From Epiperipatus broadwayi (Eukaryota; Onychophora; Udeonychophora; Euonychophora; Peripatidae), in the NCBI GenBank assembly GCA_028023455.1, contig JAQFVV010006310.1:1240001-1304000 (forward strand): a stretch of 64,000 nt of DNA, read 5' to 3'. The notes beneath the pieces were generated by a model. It was not told where the DNA came from and did no database searches. It worked only from the letters and a program-made list of their open reading frames with translations. The position numbers and the translations under genes are program-made. Shown in pieces: positions 50,601 through 62,069 of the stretch (positions are counted from its first letter, which is position 1; every line of letters starts with the position of its first letter).

Positions 50601-52520
50601 GATGCAATATATTATTAATTAAATGGCTAATGAAATAAATTTGTTCTCGGACAAATTCCAAAATCTAATTTCTGTTACGAATGATATTAAGAAAAATATT
50701 AAACTTCTGATCAGCACATATTTAACGATTGTTTGTCCTAAATTACAAAAGAATAGGCACTTTAAATTAAAACACTTCACTAATATATTGAAATTTACCT
50801 GTGTGTAATAAAAATATCTACACACCTTATTGCAAACTCCTTGAGACAGTTTCAGATAATAAAGTAAGATACCTTAATATATAAAATAAAGCATAAAAAT
50901 ATATAACTATTATGCTACCATTTTTTTTTTTAAACAAAATAAAAATAATAATGATAATGATAAATTCAGTTCATTAGTAAAGCTTCCTCAGCAGTAGGCA
51001 AACTAGGTGCGAGATCCCACGTTGTTAGCGGTATGCATAATATCGACACGTTCATACTTTTCAAACTAATTTTTTTTTTTTTTAAAAGATAATAAAGCAG
51101 CTACCAGTTTTATTTCAGTAGAAAACAAGCACATAAACAAGATATATTATTTTAAACACGAACATGTATAGATCCATTATACAAAGACACAATTTAACAT
51201 CAACTAGCTAGTTTTAAAATATGACACTTAATAGTGTACACTTATTATTATTTTTAATGTGGAATTTTAGTAATTATCCGCAGTTTCACTGGAAAATAAT
51301 TTTTTTAAAGTTTTTCCGCTCTCCCTGGAAAAGCAGACAGACGATCAATGAACATTTCCGTCATAGAAATAAAATATTTTATTTTTTTAATACAACTTAA
51401 ATTTCAAAAGGCAGTATTAAATTTGCAGAAAACATTTGGACATTTCTTTATTTTAAAAGTTAATAAATCAATACTGAAACATTTATTCAAATTAGTTTAG
51501 TTTTGAACAGTTCTTGTTTTTTTTTTTAAACTTGGTTTTAAATTTGCTGCCACAAAGAATAAGATTTATTATCATAAAATGATTATTTATAATATTCCAT
51601 ATGATCTTAGTTAAGAATAACATTTTCACTTGTTGAAAATTTTTGAAGTTAAGTAATAAATAAGAGGTATTATATTGGCACATAATATTATAATGAATTT
51701 TAGACAGTTTTAGTTTAAAGAAAGCATAAAAACTTTGAGATAGCTTAATTTGGCTTTCAGCAGTCCATCCTGTATTTAGACTTTAAAGAAAAAAATATAA
51801 GTTACACTTGTTTAAATAAATGATGATTAAGAAAAATTACACTGTTTTTTCTTCTTTCCATCCAGAGCAGCATCCGTGATAAGGGTAAATAAAAAAAAAT
51901 CAGTTCCCCGCTCTTTTTCTCAGTTTTCTTCAATATCAAAAAAAAAAAATTACCTGTCAGGGTTCTGTGTTTCTATTTCAAGGTTAATAACAAATCAACT
52001 AATTAACATGAATAAAGTTTTTTTTTTTTTTTTTTTAAATAATAAACAGCAAATAAATATAATAAGTTAGTGATTCACATATTTTAAATCCAATAACATT
52101 TTTGCTTCATTTGATTTATTCGTATCAGAAGTTTAAAATAATAAATGTAATTATTTTTTTTACTTGCCAAGTTTTATTACATATTTTACTTTTAAGATCT
52201 AATAAATAAATTAAATATTTTAATGAATAAAATTAAAGATTTAAAAGTCAACATGTAAATCCATGCATGCACACACATATAAGAGTATGAAACTAATTTT
52301 ATTTAAGACAAGCTTATTTTAATAATAAACCTAAAGAATGAATAACTAAATACTATTGAATCATTTTAATAATTAACTGAAGTATAAATTATAAATCTTA
52401 ATATATGAAATATTGCCTACTAGGTGATACCATTTTATCTACAGATTAAATAATATAGTTTTACGTCTCTAGTTATTAATTTTATTTTATCTTTTATTTT
52501 TTTTTAAGATGGCTAACTAT
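47628..52520. other. AT-rich DNA, no gene assigned
   Basis: No exon or domain recognised. 48150-50220 is somewhat less AT-biased. The open frames there (48413-48655 minus, 49844-50086 plus) do not resemble families known to me. Long T runs lie near 51070, 51520 and 52020. Simple A/T tracts dominate. Confidence 0.35.
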
Positions 52521-52521
52521 C

Positions 52522-54105
52522 ATCTAATGCAGTGTTTCCCAACCTTTTTTGGCTCGCGTACCACTTGGTAGTACATCACTCTAAATTGTACCACTTCGTA
52601 AAAATGATTGTATTTCGTGAAATTTGTTATTGTGTGTTATTTTATTTACATTATAAATATTACTATAGGGTCACCATGTATGTATTCACATCACATAATG
52701 AGACAAATTACATTGAAACACGCCTAAAAGTCACACCGGATTATAAACTCACTGTAACATATTTATATGTATGTGTTTGTTCAAAGTTTCATGTTTTTTC
52801 CAAAATAATTTATTAAAGATTACATTAAAGGTTATTTGGTACATATTTTGTTCAAAGTGTTTTCTCATTCCTTCATTTGGTTTTCCCAAATTTGAGTCTG
52901 TTTTTTCTTTTTCGGAGCATCCTGCTATTGGTTGGGCTATGGAGAGGATAAATCCAGCATGTCCCAAGTCATGGTAAAAATAACCTCAGGGGTTATCAGG
53001 CTATCTCTTGTACTTGTGTTCTTTATATTGTTCTGCATGAAGTTAATAGGATTAAAATTTTGATGATTAAATACTAGATTACATCTAGTAATCCATAATA
53101 GATGATCAAGAATTAATGAGAGTCTAATTTCTGGGTATGATCCTTTTCTGATACATTCTTTCAAATTAAATAATTTAGATTGATTTGCCTTGATCCGACT
53201 CATTATTTATCTACTATTTTGTCATATTTCGTTTACTAATAAATGGTTTTAATAAAAACACAAAATTATAAAAAACCAATTAATATATTTTTTTATCATA
53301 ATCAAATATTTTTATAAAATAAATTTAATGAGATCCTTGAGCTTGTTTCGAACAACATAATTTTTTGAAATTTTTTTCCAAAGATGTGAGGTATACCCTT
53401 AAGTCTAAAGCTGCGTTCAATCTGTTTCGATACTTATTTTTTAAAAAAATATATGAAGAAAAAGCTCTTCCTACTAATTCCGTACTAGTGAACTGTAATA
53501 ATAATTTAAGAGCTTTCTCAGAAAGTTGTTCATATTCTTTAATGTTTAACCAAAAATTAATTAGATTGTGTCGTTTGAATTCTACTTGTTAAGTTCTGTC
53601 ACATGATAATTCTATTAAATTTTCTTTATCCTTTATTGATAATGATGTAGCTTTTTCTAAATTTTTTGCATAGAAGGGGTTTGAAATCCAATTATCATTT
53701 GTGTTTTCATGTTTTGGAAAATATTCCATGAAAGACAATTTTAATCCTGTTAAATGTGCTATTATATTTTCTCGTATATCTTGAGACAAACTAACCTTAT
53801 TTCAAACAAAAAAAATATGTAGAGTTTCGAATACTGCCGGTTGATTGTTTTCGGTACACTGTTTTCAAAAATCTAATTTCTTAATCATACTTTCAATTTT
53901 ATCATTAACATTAAAGATCGTTATTGACTGTACATATTAACAACTTTACTGTATAATATTATTAATTAAAATAATTTTTATGAATTATAGGAAAAAACGT
54001 TTCTATGATATTTTTATGATTTTTTTTTTTTTTATGTCCGCTATTATTAATTATTTTGAGTGTACCACCAACCAGAAACTCGCGTACCACCTGACTGATC
54101 TAATG
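52522..54105. mobile_element. hAT transposon, degraded, with 8-bp target duplication
   Basis: The 8-base direct repeat ATCTAATG lies at 52522-52529 and 54098-54105. The enclosed 1568 bases start CAGTGTTTCCCAACC and end ACCTGACTG, so the extreme ends pair only over CAGT. CAGTG at the tip and 8-bp duplications are hAT hallmarks. A CTCGCGTACCAC word occurs in the same orientation near both ends (52553-52564, 54079-54090). The inside carries a broken ZBED5-like transposase C-terminus on the minus strand. Confidence 0.8.
53325..53905 (-). pseudogene. hAT transposase C-terminal region (ZBED5/SCAND3-like)
   Basis: Reading the minus strand in one frame with three in-frame stops: KLDF*KQCTENNQ, then SLSQDIRENIIAHLTGLKLS and FMEYFPKHENTNDNWISNPF. 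IELSCDRT*QVEFKRHN and FWLNIKEYEQLSEKALKLLL follow, then FTSTELVGRAFSSYIFLKNK and YRNRLNAALDLRVYLTSLEK, ending SKQAQGSH with a stop. This matches the C-terminal dimerisation region of domesticated and transposon-borne ZBED5-type hAT proteins (W..NPF, IELS.DRT, FW......YP.LS..A, KYRNRL....DLR, CSEKQAH.SH). The stops include TGA where the family has Trp. The DDE core and BED finger are missing, so it is a decayed internal-deletion copy. Confidence 0.85.
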
Positions 54106-55430
54106 CAAGGTTAAAATGGGTAATAAAAGCAGGTGGCATATCACATGGTTACAATATATATATTGTTTAAATGTTTTGGAAGGTGATTTTGCTCCAAATT
54201 GAGGGCAGGAATAAATTTTGTGTAAATACTTATATTTCAATGTGTACTAATTGAATGGATTGAAAAATGAGTTTAATTCTGGAAACAATTACTTTCGTTG
54301 TAGAAGATTCTACTGTGTAGTAGATATTATTAGAAAGTGATAATAAATTTTTGAGAAAATTATGATTGTGTATAATTTTTAGTAAAAAAAATCAGTTTTA
54401 ACTTTAAACCATTCTTTTGATGATATAAATATCCACTTACTTGGGACTTATGTATGTGTTTGGTTAAATTTTAACTGTGCGGTTTTGAGTATGAATATTC
54501 TCAAGACATTTCTTCTAATGATGTGAAACAAATTGAGATATGAGAGATTATCTCCAAGTGATTTGAAGTTTTTAGTTCTGCTAAATTGTGTCTAAGAAAA
54601 ATTGTAATAAATCCAAGGTAGATCAAATTTACTAATGGGTGTAATAACTCATTTTTAAAAATTTTGAGATTCTTAAAAAAAACCATTAAATAAGTATAAA
54701 AATCTGATCCAAAGAAAATTCTTAGTAGTGAAAGTTGAAGATATTTTGAAACTAAATATTAGCAAACTCTCGAGTGGAAATCAATTTAACTTTGAAACCT
54801 AAGCGGCCATCTTGAATTTTTAAAAAAAATTGCAGGACATATAATTTTAAATGAAATTTCTAATTGATTACAATAAATATAAATATATATACATTTTTAT
54901 AAAGTGCAAATATGAAAGAATGTAATGAAGCTGATAAAAGTCATTACCTAAAAAAAAAATTAAAAAAAAAAGAGATTTTTAAAGATGTTTATTTTTACAT
55001 TGGTTCACAAATTTTAAATCTTGAAAGGTATAACTTAAAATTACAATTTCATAGACAGCTTCATCGCATTTGTCATAAAATGCTGAAAAAAACGATATAT
55101 AACATGACCTACCTGAGTTAGATTTTGTTGATGAAATGTTCCAGAAGGAGACAATTACTATTTGTTTTTATAACATCCAAGCCCCATATGTTTCACCTGC
55201 ATGCAGGGTATCTCCTAGACCTTCCATGCAAGATATCTATTAGAAATGCTTGGTTTTAATGACGGTCAAAAAAAAAAAATAACAGTAAGAACTTTAGTAA
55301 ATTATAAGTTATGGGGAGAAAAAAATAATTACTATATTATCTTTTCAAGCAAAGTATAATATCAAACAAATAAAAATTTATCTACAACAAAATGAATAAA
55401 AGCATAGTAAATAAATGAACAACAAAAGAA
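54106..55430. other. AT-rich DNA, no gene seen
   Basis: Nothing recognised. A GCGGCCATCTTGAATTT word at 54803-54819 resembles a YY1 core but has no other promoter context. Confidence 0.4.
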
Positions 55431-55439
55431 GCAAAAGTA

Positions 55440-55600
55440 TTTCACACACTGATTATATATAAGTGGGAGATGATGTGGATCAACTGATGACTGTTGATTC
55501 AGCATTGGGAGTCATCCTTTTCATATGTGTAGTCATGTATATCAGTTGTATGAGGTAGAGTGGATGGATTGAGGGAGCTTGAAAGTCTTTTCAAATTCTT
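55440..55600 (+). repeat. family B repeat, single-arm copy
   Basis: GATCAACTGATGACTGTTGA, then TGTGTAGTCATGTATATCAG and GAGGTAGAGTGGATGG, match the right arms of the 38663 and 56116 foldback copies. No inverted partner is present. Confidence 0.6.
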
Positions 55601-55758
55601 GAAAATATAAATACATGAAAAACATCAAGAGAAAAATAACACCGAAGATAACATACTGTAAACCATAAGTAATGCGAGTCTTTGAAGTAAAGTTGAAATT
55701 GCCTCACCTAAAACTGAAAAAATCAAGAATTATAAAATTGCAACAAATGAACAGTAGT

Positions 55759-56900
55759 ATAAATAAAATCATGATATATCTTACCTATTGTAGAACCAAG
55801 TGGAGATACAGTTCTTTGTCAACATGTAAAGCAGGTTGACTTGAGTTGCATAGGGTTGAAGTAATTGAACTGTGTGACTACAAAACTGCAACAAATGAAT
55901 ATATAATGTTACAATAATCATACAATAAATGTACAATAATATAAATAAAATCATGATATATCATATCTATTGCAGAACCAAGTAGAGATATGGTTCTTTG
56001 TCAGCAGGTAAAGCAGGGTTGCTTAAGTAGCAGGGGTTGAAGCATGTGACTACAAAATTACAACAAATGAATATATAATGTTACAATAATCATACAATAA
56101 ATATACAATAATATAATAGCTGAAATACACAGGTTTATATATACCTGTGTCTATATATGTAATAGACAGGGTATGAGCACAGACCTTCACACGACCCACC
56201 ACACTCCACACTATCTCATAACACTGATACACCCGAACACATATATGTTGAAAAGATAAATAATCACCAATATACGTATTTCATGCTAAACCAGCAATCA
56301 TCAGTTGGTCCAGATTACCATCTCCACACATATATGCTACAAGTGCTCAGATATATATTAAGATAGCAAATTCTCCTACTTTAATGGACAGGCTTCAATC
56401 TACTCCACACTCCAACTCTTCAACCGTCCATCCAATTGAAAATCTGATGATGGAACGCTCAAAGGCCACCCTGAGGCCGAGATTATTGTCACACTCATGT
56501 TGACCTAAAGTCAATCTGACCCCTGGACGGTTGAAGAGTTGGAGTGTGGAGTAGATTGAAGCCTGTCCATTAAAGTAGGAGAATTTGCTATCTTAATATA
56601 TATCTGAGCTCTTGTAGCATATATGTGTGGAGATGGTAATCTGGACCAACTGATGATTGCTGGTTTAGCATGAAATACGTATATTGGTGATTATTTATCT
56701 TTTCAACATATATGTGTTCGGGTGTATCAGTGTTATGAGATAGTGCGGAGAGTGGTGGGTCGTGTGAAGGTCTGTGCTCATACCCTGTCTATTACAATAA
56801 TATAAATTAAATCATGTTATATCTTACCTATTGCAAAACCAAGTACTGATATGATTCTGAGCCTGTATGTGGTCCATAAGTGTTGTAACTGTGTAGGATA
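55759..56900. repeat. 182-bp tandem repeat, interrupted
   Basis: ATAAATAAAATCATGATATA starts units at 55759 and 55941 (period 182). Each continues with CTATTG(T/C)AGAACCAAGT.GAGATA and a GCAACAAATGAATATATAAT-like end. A partial third unit starts at about 56802 (ATAAATTAAATCATGTTATA) after a 678-base foldback insertion. Remains of an earlier unit end at about 55740. Confidence 0.75.
56116..56793. mobile_element. foldback element, family B, 272-bp arms and 11-bp target duplication
   Basis: Arms 56159-56430 and 56524-56795 are almost perfect complements around a 93-base loop. The direct repeat ACAATAATATA at 56105-56115 and 56794-56804 flanks the insert; the uninterrupted tandem unit has this word once, which supports target-site duplication. 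The left 43 bases are outside the arm and contain their own hairpin (ACACAGGT/ACCTGTGT). Arm words link it to the 38663 and 55440 copies. No coding capacity, so it must be mobilised by another element if at all. Confidence 0.8.
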
Positions 56901-56929
56901 GAAGATTTACATAGGCAGTGGACTTGTGC

Positions 56930-58584
56930 TGCTTCTGGCATAGTAAGCAGCAAAGCTGCTCTTCACTCTTACACAGGGGGATGCAGCAACATTCTACGCA
57001 GCCAAAGTAAGATGCATGTCGTACTTTGTTTTTGAGATATAGAACACCTTCTTTTGATGGACTTTTTATGACTGTGCAGATCAGCTATTCTATGGCACCT
57101 AGATGGAGACTGAAGATGCTGTGTTACTGAAGGCTTCATTTTCCTGGTTGTGAAGTCACCAGTAAGGTTGGCTGATAAAGCTACTCTATATTCCAGGTGT
57201 GATTTAGGCCGCATTTGCTTTTGGGCCATATATAGAGTGTATATAATGTAGGAATTAGTGATAGCTGTATCAAAACAATGCCAGAATAAGCACGTAGGCC
57301 CATGCTTAGACTTCCTATCCCAGCCATATGCAGATCACTTCTGGTTTGCTAAATCAACCCCACCCATGAAGCAGTTGTATTTTTTGATTGCATTTGGATA
57401 TGGATATATATGACATGTACCATCCTTAGGTATTCTAATAACAGTACCAGCTCCAGATGGCGGATAAGCATTATTGAGCATAATAATTGGCTTCTTATTC
57501 ATCCATGCTAGAAACTCGAGACCACTGTCAATTACAGAATGAAAGTCTCTCTGCATACCTTTATAATTTTTAGCTTTCTCATGGATGCTAACTGGAATAC
57601 CCTTCCTATCAGCTTTCAGTGTGCCACAACAAGAGATTTGCAGACAGTTTTTCTGTTAATTGTACACTAATAAAATATCTGTCACTAAAAACTATGATTC
57701 GGTTTAGCAAATTGTGGCAAAACCACTGACAGCACTGCTTGGGTTTCCAGATTTAGCTCAGCATCTGCAGTTGTGTATACAACTCCATATGGTACACATA
57801 TCCATTATGTCTATCTGCACAGACCCACCATATGAAGCCTCACTTGACTGGTTTTGAGGCATCATACTGTTTTGTCGTGTTACGCGCCTTGAATTTAGTA
57901 ATTGCTTCATTGACTGCTGTTTCTTGGTGCATCTGTTATGCAACCTTGAAGTTAATGTTACAGTGATTTATGATTGGCCTTATTTTATAAATTCTATCAT
58001 GCTCTTTGCTAGTAATTGGTGAGCATGGTTTTATTATTATTGAAATGCAAATTATTTAGAATTACAAGAAATTGATCTCGGGTCATAACTTTAGCAAGTA
58101 CTGGTTGACGCAAATATATTTTAGTTTTGGCACGCTTGATACGCTACAAACATGAATTACCATCAACTCAGTGGGTGACAGATTGACCCACTTCGGTATT
58201 GCTTTTCACTCTGAAGCATATCTATTGCTTTCAGTACATATAATTTTCTATCAAAAAATAAATAAAAGAAATCAATAATTGAGTACTCATATGTGATGGA
58301 AAAATTTAGGTTTGGAACTTAGTAAATGTTCCGATTGACACCCGTGCTTCGTTAACGTTACCAAGAAACGAATCTGAATCAGGTCGAGATGAAGGCATCG
58401 GCTGAGTTGCCATTCTCATACCCTTACAGATGACTTCATTAAGATTTTCTTCTTTTGGAAAATCATCTGATTAGTCGCTAGAAGAAGAACAAGAAGCGTC
58501 AGATACACAGACATCTTCGATGGAAAATCCCTGTCCGAATCAGACTCAGAATCAAAATTGAAAATTATCGGCAAAAGTAGCCAT
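56930..58584 (-). pseudogene. piggyBac-like transposase, degraded
   Basis: The minus strand starts MATFADNFQF (58584), then after one frameshift an acidic DSESDSDRDFPS segment. Acidic N-termini are usual for piggyBac proteins. Near 57930-57780 it reads EAITKFKARNTTKQYDASKP and after a stop GFIWWVCAD..GYVYHMELYT (family FKGR...KQY.P.KPVKWG...W...D..GY). Then come DRYFISVQLTEKL, FLAWMNKKPIIMLNN and YNCFMGGVDLANQ (57340-57370; family YN.+MGGVDL.D). The C-terminal Cys-rich finger region is scrambled below 57230. At least five stops or shifts. Not functional. Confidence 0.8.
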
Positions 58585-58800
58585 TATCACAGGAGAAAAT
58601 AATTTCCATTCACTAAATCTAAAAAAATGAAAAAAACTATAAAATGTGCTTTACAAAAAAAGCTATAAAAATCGACCTTTCATTGCAGAGAAAAAATACT
58701 TACACCTAACGAAAGCAAGAAAGATGGTGGACAGGAAGAAAAAAGACCAGTAAGTGTGACGTTTACCGTTTCTGCGCAAACTGTCAATAATTTAAATTTT

Positions 58801-58827
58801 TGCACAGGGGCTCAAGGGGTTTTTTAA
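58801..58827. repeat. possible piggyBac terminus with TTAA
   Basis: Read on the minus strand, TTAAAAAACCCCTTGAGCCC starts at TTAA 58824-58827 about 240 bases upstream of the transposase start. That is the expected layout of a piggyBac 5' end (TTAA target, C-rich tip). The matching left end was not found below 56930. Confidence 0.4.
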
Positions 58828-59549
58828 ATGATATGAAAATAATTTTGACTGAGGGGTGGCTTCAATTAGAGTTCTCATTGGTAGTATATTACTTTAAGTA
58901 GTTATTCATTTTTATGAACCATCAACTATTGATAAAAATCTGCTATCTGTTAAATATAAAATTTTTGCCTACATTCCATTAAATAAATTATCGAATGGTT
59001 TTTTTCTTTTTTGGGAGTTCATAAGAAGTTAGAGCACAGGAAGTCCCAGTACTGAAATTGATCTGAGAAACTTAGATCCAGAGTCTGACACTATCACTGC
59101 ATGAAACTATGCAGGGCATAAAAACATTTACTACGAATTCAAAGTATACTATTATCAAATGTATAAAAAAAGCTTAAAACTCTGAGCCAATAAATAATAA
59201 TATTGTTTTAGCACTTGTACTAATAATTGGATAATATTAAGCAGTTGACCATGGCTTCTCAAGCAGTTTAATAAAGCATTCTATATTTGTGTTTTTCTGT
59301 GTAGATTAACACATTAATAGAATAACAAAATTCAAAAGTTAAAGGTTCTAGTATAAAAGCTGAACTTATCTGTTCTAATTTCAAATATGATATGGCTTCT
59401 AAAGCAGCATTTTTTTTGTCTTTTTATATTAATAATCAAAAACACTTGGCTATGCAAATATAGGGTATCAGGTGGAGATAGCCATTCATGAAAGAGGGTT
59501 GTTATTTCAACTTCAAGACACAAGATAAAAAAACAAAATAATAGTAATA
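58828..59549. other. AT-rich DNA, no gene seen
   Basis: No element or gene recognised between the piggyBac remnant and the LINE remnant. Confidence 0.4.
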
Positions 59550-61230
59550 TATTAGAGATGATGTTTGTGTTGATTATACAAAGCAGTTTGTGATCCATAT
59601 ATAATATGCTGGTCCATTATAGTATTTATTAGATGTTCTGCGATGTTGAATTTTGACTTCTTTTGAAGCAAACTTTTCTTTCTAATTGATATCAACAGTG
59701 TATTTAAATATTGCTCTCCAATATGTTCTTTTTCCATCATATCTTCCAATTGAAAGCATTCAACATTGCATTTTTTTAGAATGATTTTGAAATAATCTTT
59801 ATAATGTCAACAGGTCTACTTCTCTTGAAAGCTGTGTTCATCTTCACCATAAAATCTCTTTTAGGAATTTCTTATATTGTTTATTTGTTTCACATTTCCA
59901 GTCCACCAAATTAAAATAAAGATCATGCTAATAGCTCTAACAAGCTTTACCGATAAATGCTGCAAGAGAAAGTATTTAAAATCTCTATCTAGAAATTATC
60001 CCCAGCTTGTTAGAGTAGCATACTCTTTATTTTAGTTTATAATTACAAGCTTATCAAATTAGCTCACGTGATGTATGACTTTATTTTATTTACTAAAATA
60101 GACTCTAATATCATATTTTACAAATTGAAGAATATATTAACTGGTCTTATGATCTTACCTTTTAATTTTTAAAATTTTACAATGCATCTTTCTATTATCC
60201 TTATATTACATTGATAGAGTATCCAAATTTTACTTCTATATAATGTATTAAATAAAATAACTGTATATTGCTAATTTAATTGCTGTAATTTATTTTTAAA
60301 AAAACGTATTCTTTTAATTTGTTAAAAGCATTAGCACATTGTATAATATGCAATTTTATTTTTCTACTTAAAAGGTTATCAGGGTATTTAAATTGGCTTA
60401 CATTCTCAAGTTTATAACCGTCCAAACTAAAAATATGTGAATATTTTTCTTTCATCACTTTCGGATAAAGGACTTTCATTTTTGAACATTAATTTCTATC
60501 TGCTTTAGATCTTATAAGTTAGAAAATGTAGTATAATTATCAGCAGACTCTAAATCCAAAACCCCCAAAAAATGAAATTCTTGTTTTGGTTTTTAAATTG
60601 ATTCAACTTAAAAACTGTACCATTAAACATGTATTGATATTGGTTCCTGATTTATTAAACCGCTTACAGTTTAAAGCTACATTTATAAAAATTAAAAACA
60701 ATATTGTAGGAAGTATAATTCTTTTTCTACACAGGTTTTTATTTCAAATGCTTCACTTTTTCTATCTATACTAATAACACTTCTCTCTTTCCATCTGTAA
60801 AAGCTGTTTAGTATAAATAAACTTTGAAAGACAACCAATTTTAAACTGCCGTAAATAGACTTTTTTTTGAATTTGTCTGGCAACAAAAACCTTTTCTATA
60901 ATGCTTCTTGATTCTCTAAAATCACACAGTCCCTGCTTACCATCCATCTATAACTGGAAGCAATCTATTCAAAATCCTTGAAAGTATGGTTGGAATGGCG
61001 AATAGTAATGAAATTCTATGAAAATTGGAATAATATAAGCATCCTTAAGATTAGCAGTTTAATTTTATTATTCCAGATATAAAAAAATGTTAGTATTTTT
61101 GAAGCTAATGTATTTATTTCTTCACCCATCATCGGGACCTGCATTCTTTTTTTAAAGAGCTGTTTTAACGTCTCTAAGTCGGATATCTTTGTCCAAATCT
61201 AAATTAGAATAAATTTAATACATCATTAAA
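59550..61230 (-). pseudogene. LINE reverse transcriptase, degraded
   Basis: Minus strand, N to C: KDIRLRDVKTAL...NAGPDDG near 61180-61120 (family KAPGPDGI), ESRSIIEKVFVARQIQKKVY near 60935-60875 (family FR..RSTID..F..RQ..EK), and FSLDGYKLENVSQFKYPDNL at 60440-60380 (family L.G..LE.V..FKYLGS.LS). CIVKF and WILYQCNIRIIER follow near 60200 (family W.LY..H...LE), then LEDMMEKEHIGEQYLNTLL at 59745-59690 (family LFGEL..G.R..G....R). The order and spacing of blocks fit a non-LTR retrotransposon. The YADD box was not seen. Clade not assigned. Confidence 0.75.
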
Positions 61231-61412
61231 AGCTATCATCTCCGTTTTTGTATCATTTCTCAAAAGATGACGAAAATATTTTTCTATTTATTCTAAATAT
61301 TATTACTGTCATAATTGTTTTTTTGCTTCAAAAATAAAAGATCTAAAGTGATTATTATCAGCAAATATCTATTTCCTATGCAGTTTTACTCCAGCAGTTA
61401 TTTTGTAAGCAT

Positions 61413-61599
61413 TGTAAAGATATGAGGTTTTACTTCGCTTTGATCAAAGTAATAGATTAAATTGTGCGCTAGTAAGCAATGAATAGAAGTGCTTTGCTTT
61501 CCAATTAAAATTAACTGGAAAGAGAAAAAACTTCTCTTCAGTTGCACAATTTAATCTATTACTTTCATCGAAGCGAAGTATACACCTCATATCTTTACA
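61413..61599. repeat. palindrome, 55-bp arms
   Basis: Arms at 61413-61467 and 61544-61599: TGTAAAGATATGAGGTTTTA pairs with ACACCTCATATCTTTACA, and AAGTAATAGATTAAATTGTG pairs with CACAATTTAATCTATTACTT. A nested hairpin (TTTCCAATT/AACTGGAAA) fills part of the loop. Confidence 0.8.
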
Positions 61600-62065
61600 T
61601 ATAAAATGGATTACAAACCACTAATGAGCTTGGTCTATCTATTCTAATTTTGACCCAATGCTTGAATTTTTTCTATCATGTTTGCGATTTGAAATAACCC
61701 CTAATTGCTGCAGTCTGAAACATAATGCCTCTATATACAAACTACATAAGAATCCAATCGTAGCTTGAAATACTGTTACTCAAAACAGTTATTAAAGGTC
61801 TCAAGGGAGCTACTAAAAAGGAAAAAACAAACACTTTACAAAAATTACTGATATTCATGGCATTCCTGTGTTATTAACAAATGTGTCTGCCAAATTAAAA
61901 AAGAAATTCAGCCTTAAGATCAATTTTTCTAGGTCATAAACAGGGCATTACTCTTCTTTTTCAACAGAATAAAAATGCATTTGTTAATATTACTACAATA
62001 AAACCTCAATCCTCTGTCAAGAGCATTCTAGAATTAGGACTAAGATATATAGGCAGCTGCAACTC
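61600..62065. other. DNA before the Penelope-like fragment
   Basis: Frames here are broken. They could be the N-terminal part of the downstream retroelement, but nothing is clear enough to call. Confidence 0.3.
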
Positions 62066-62069
62066 ATAG

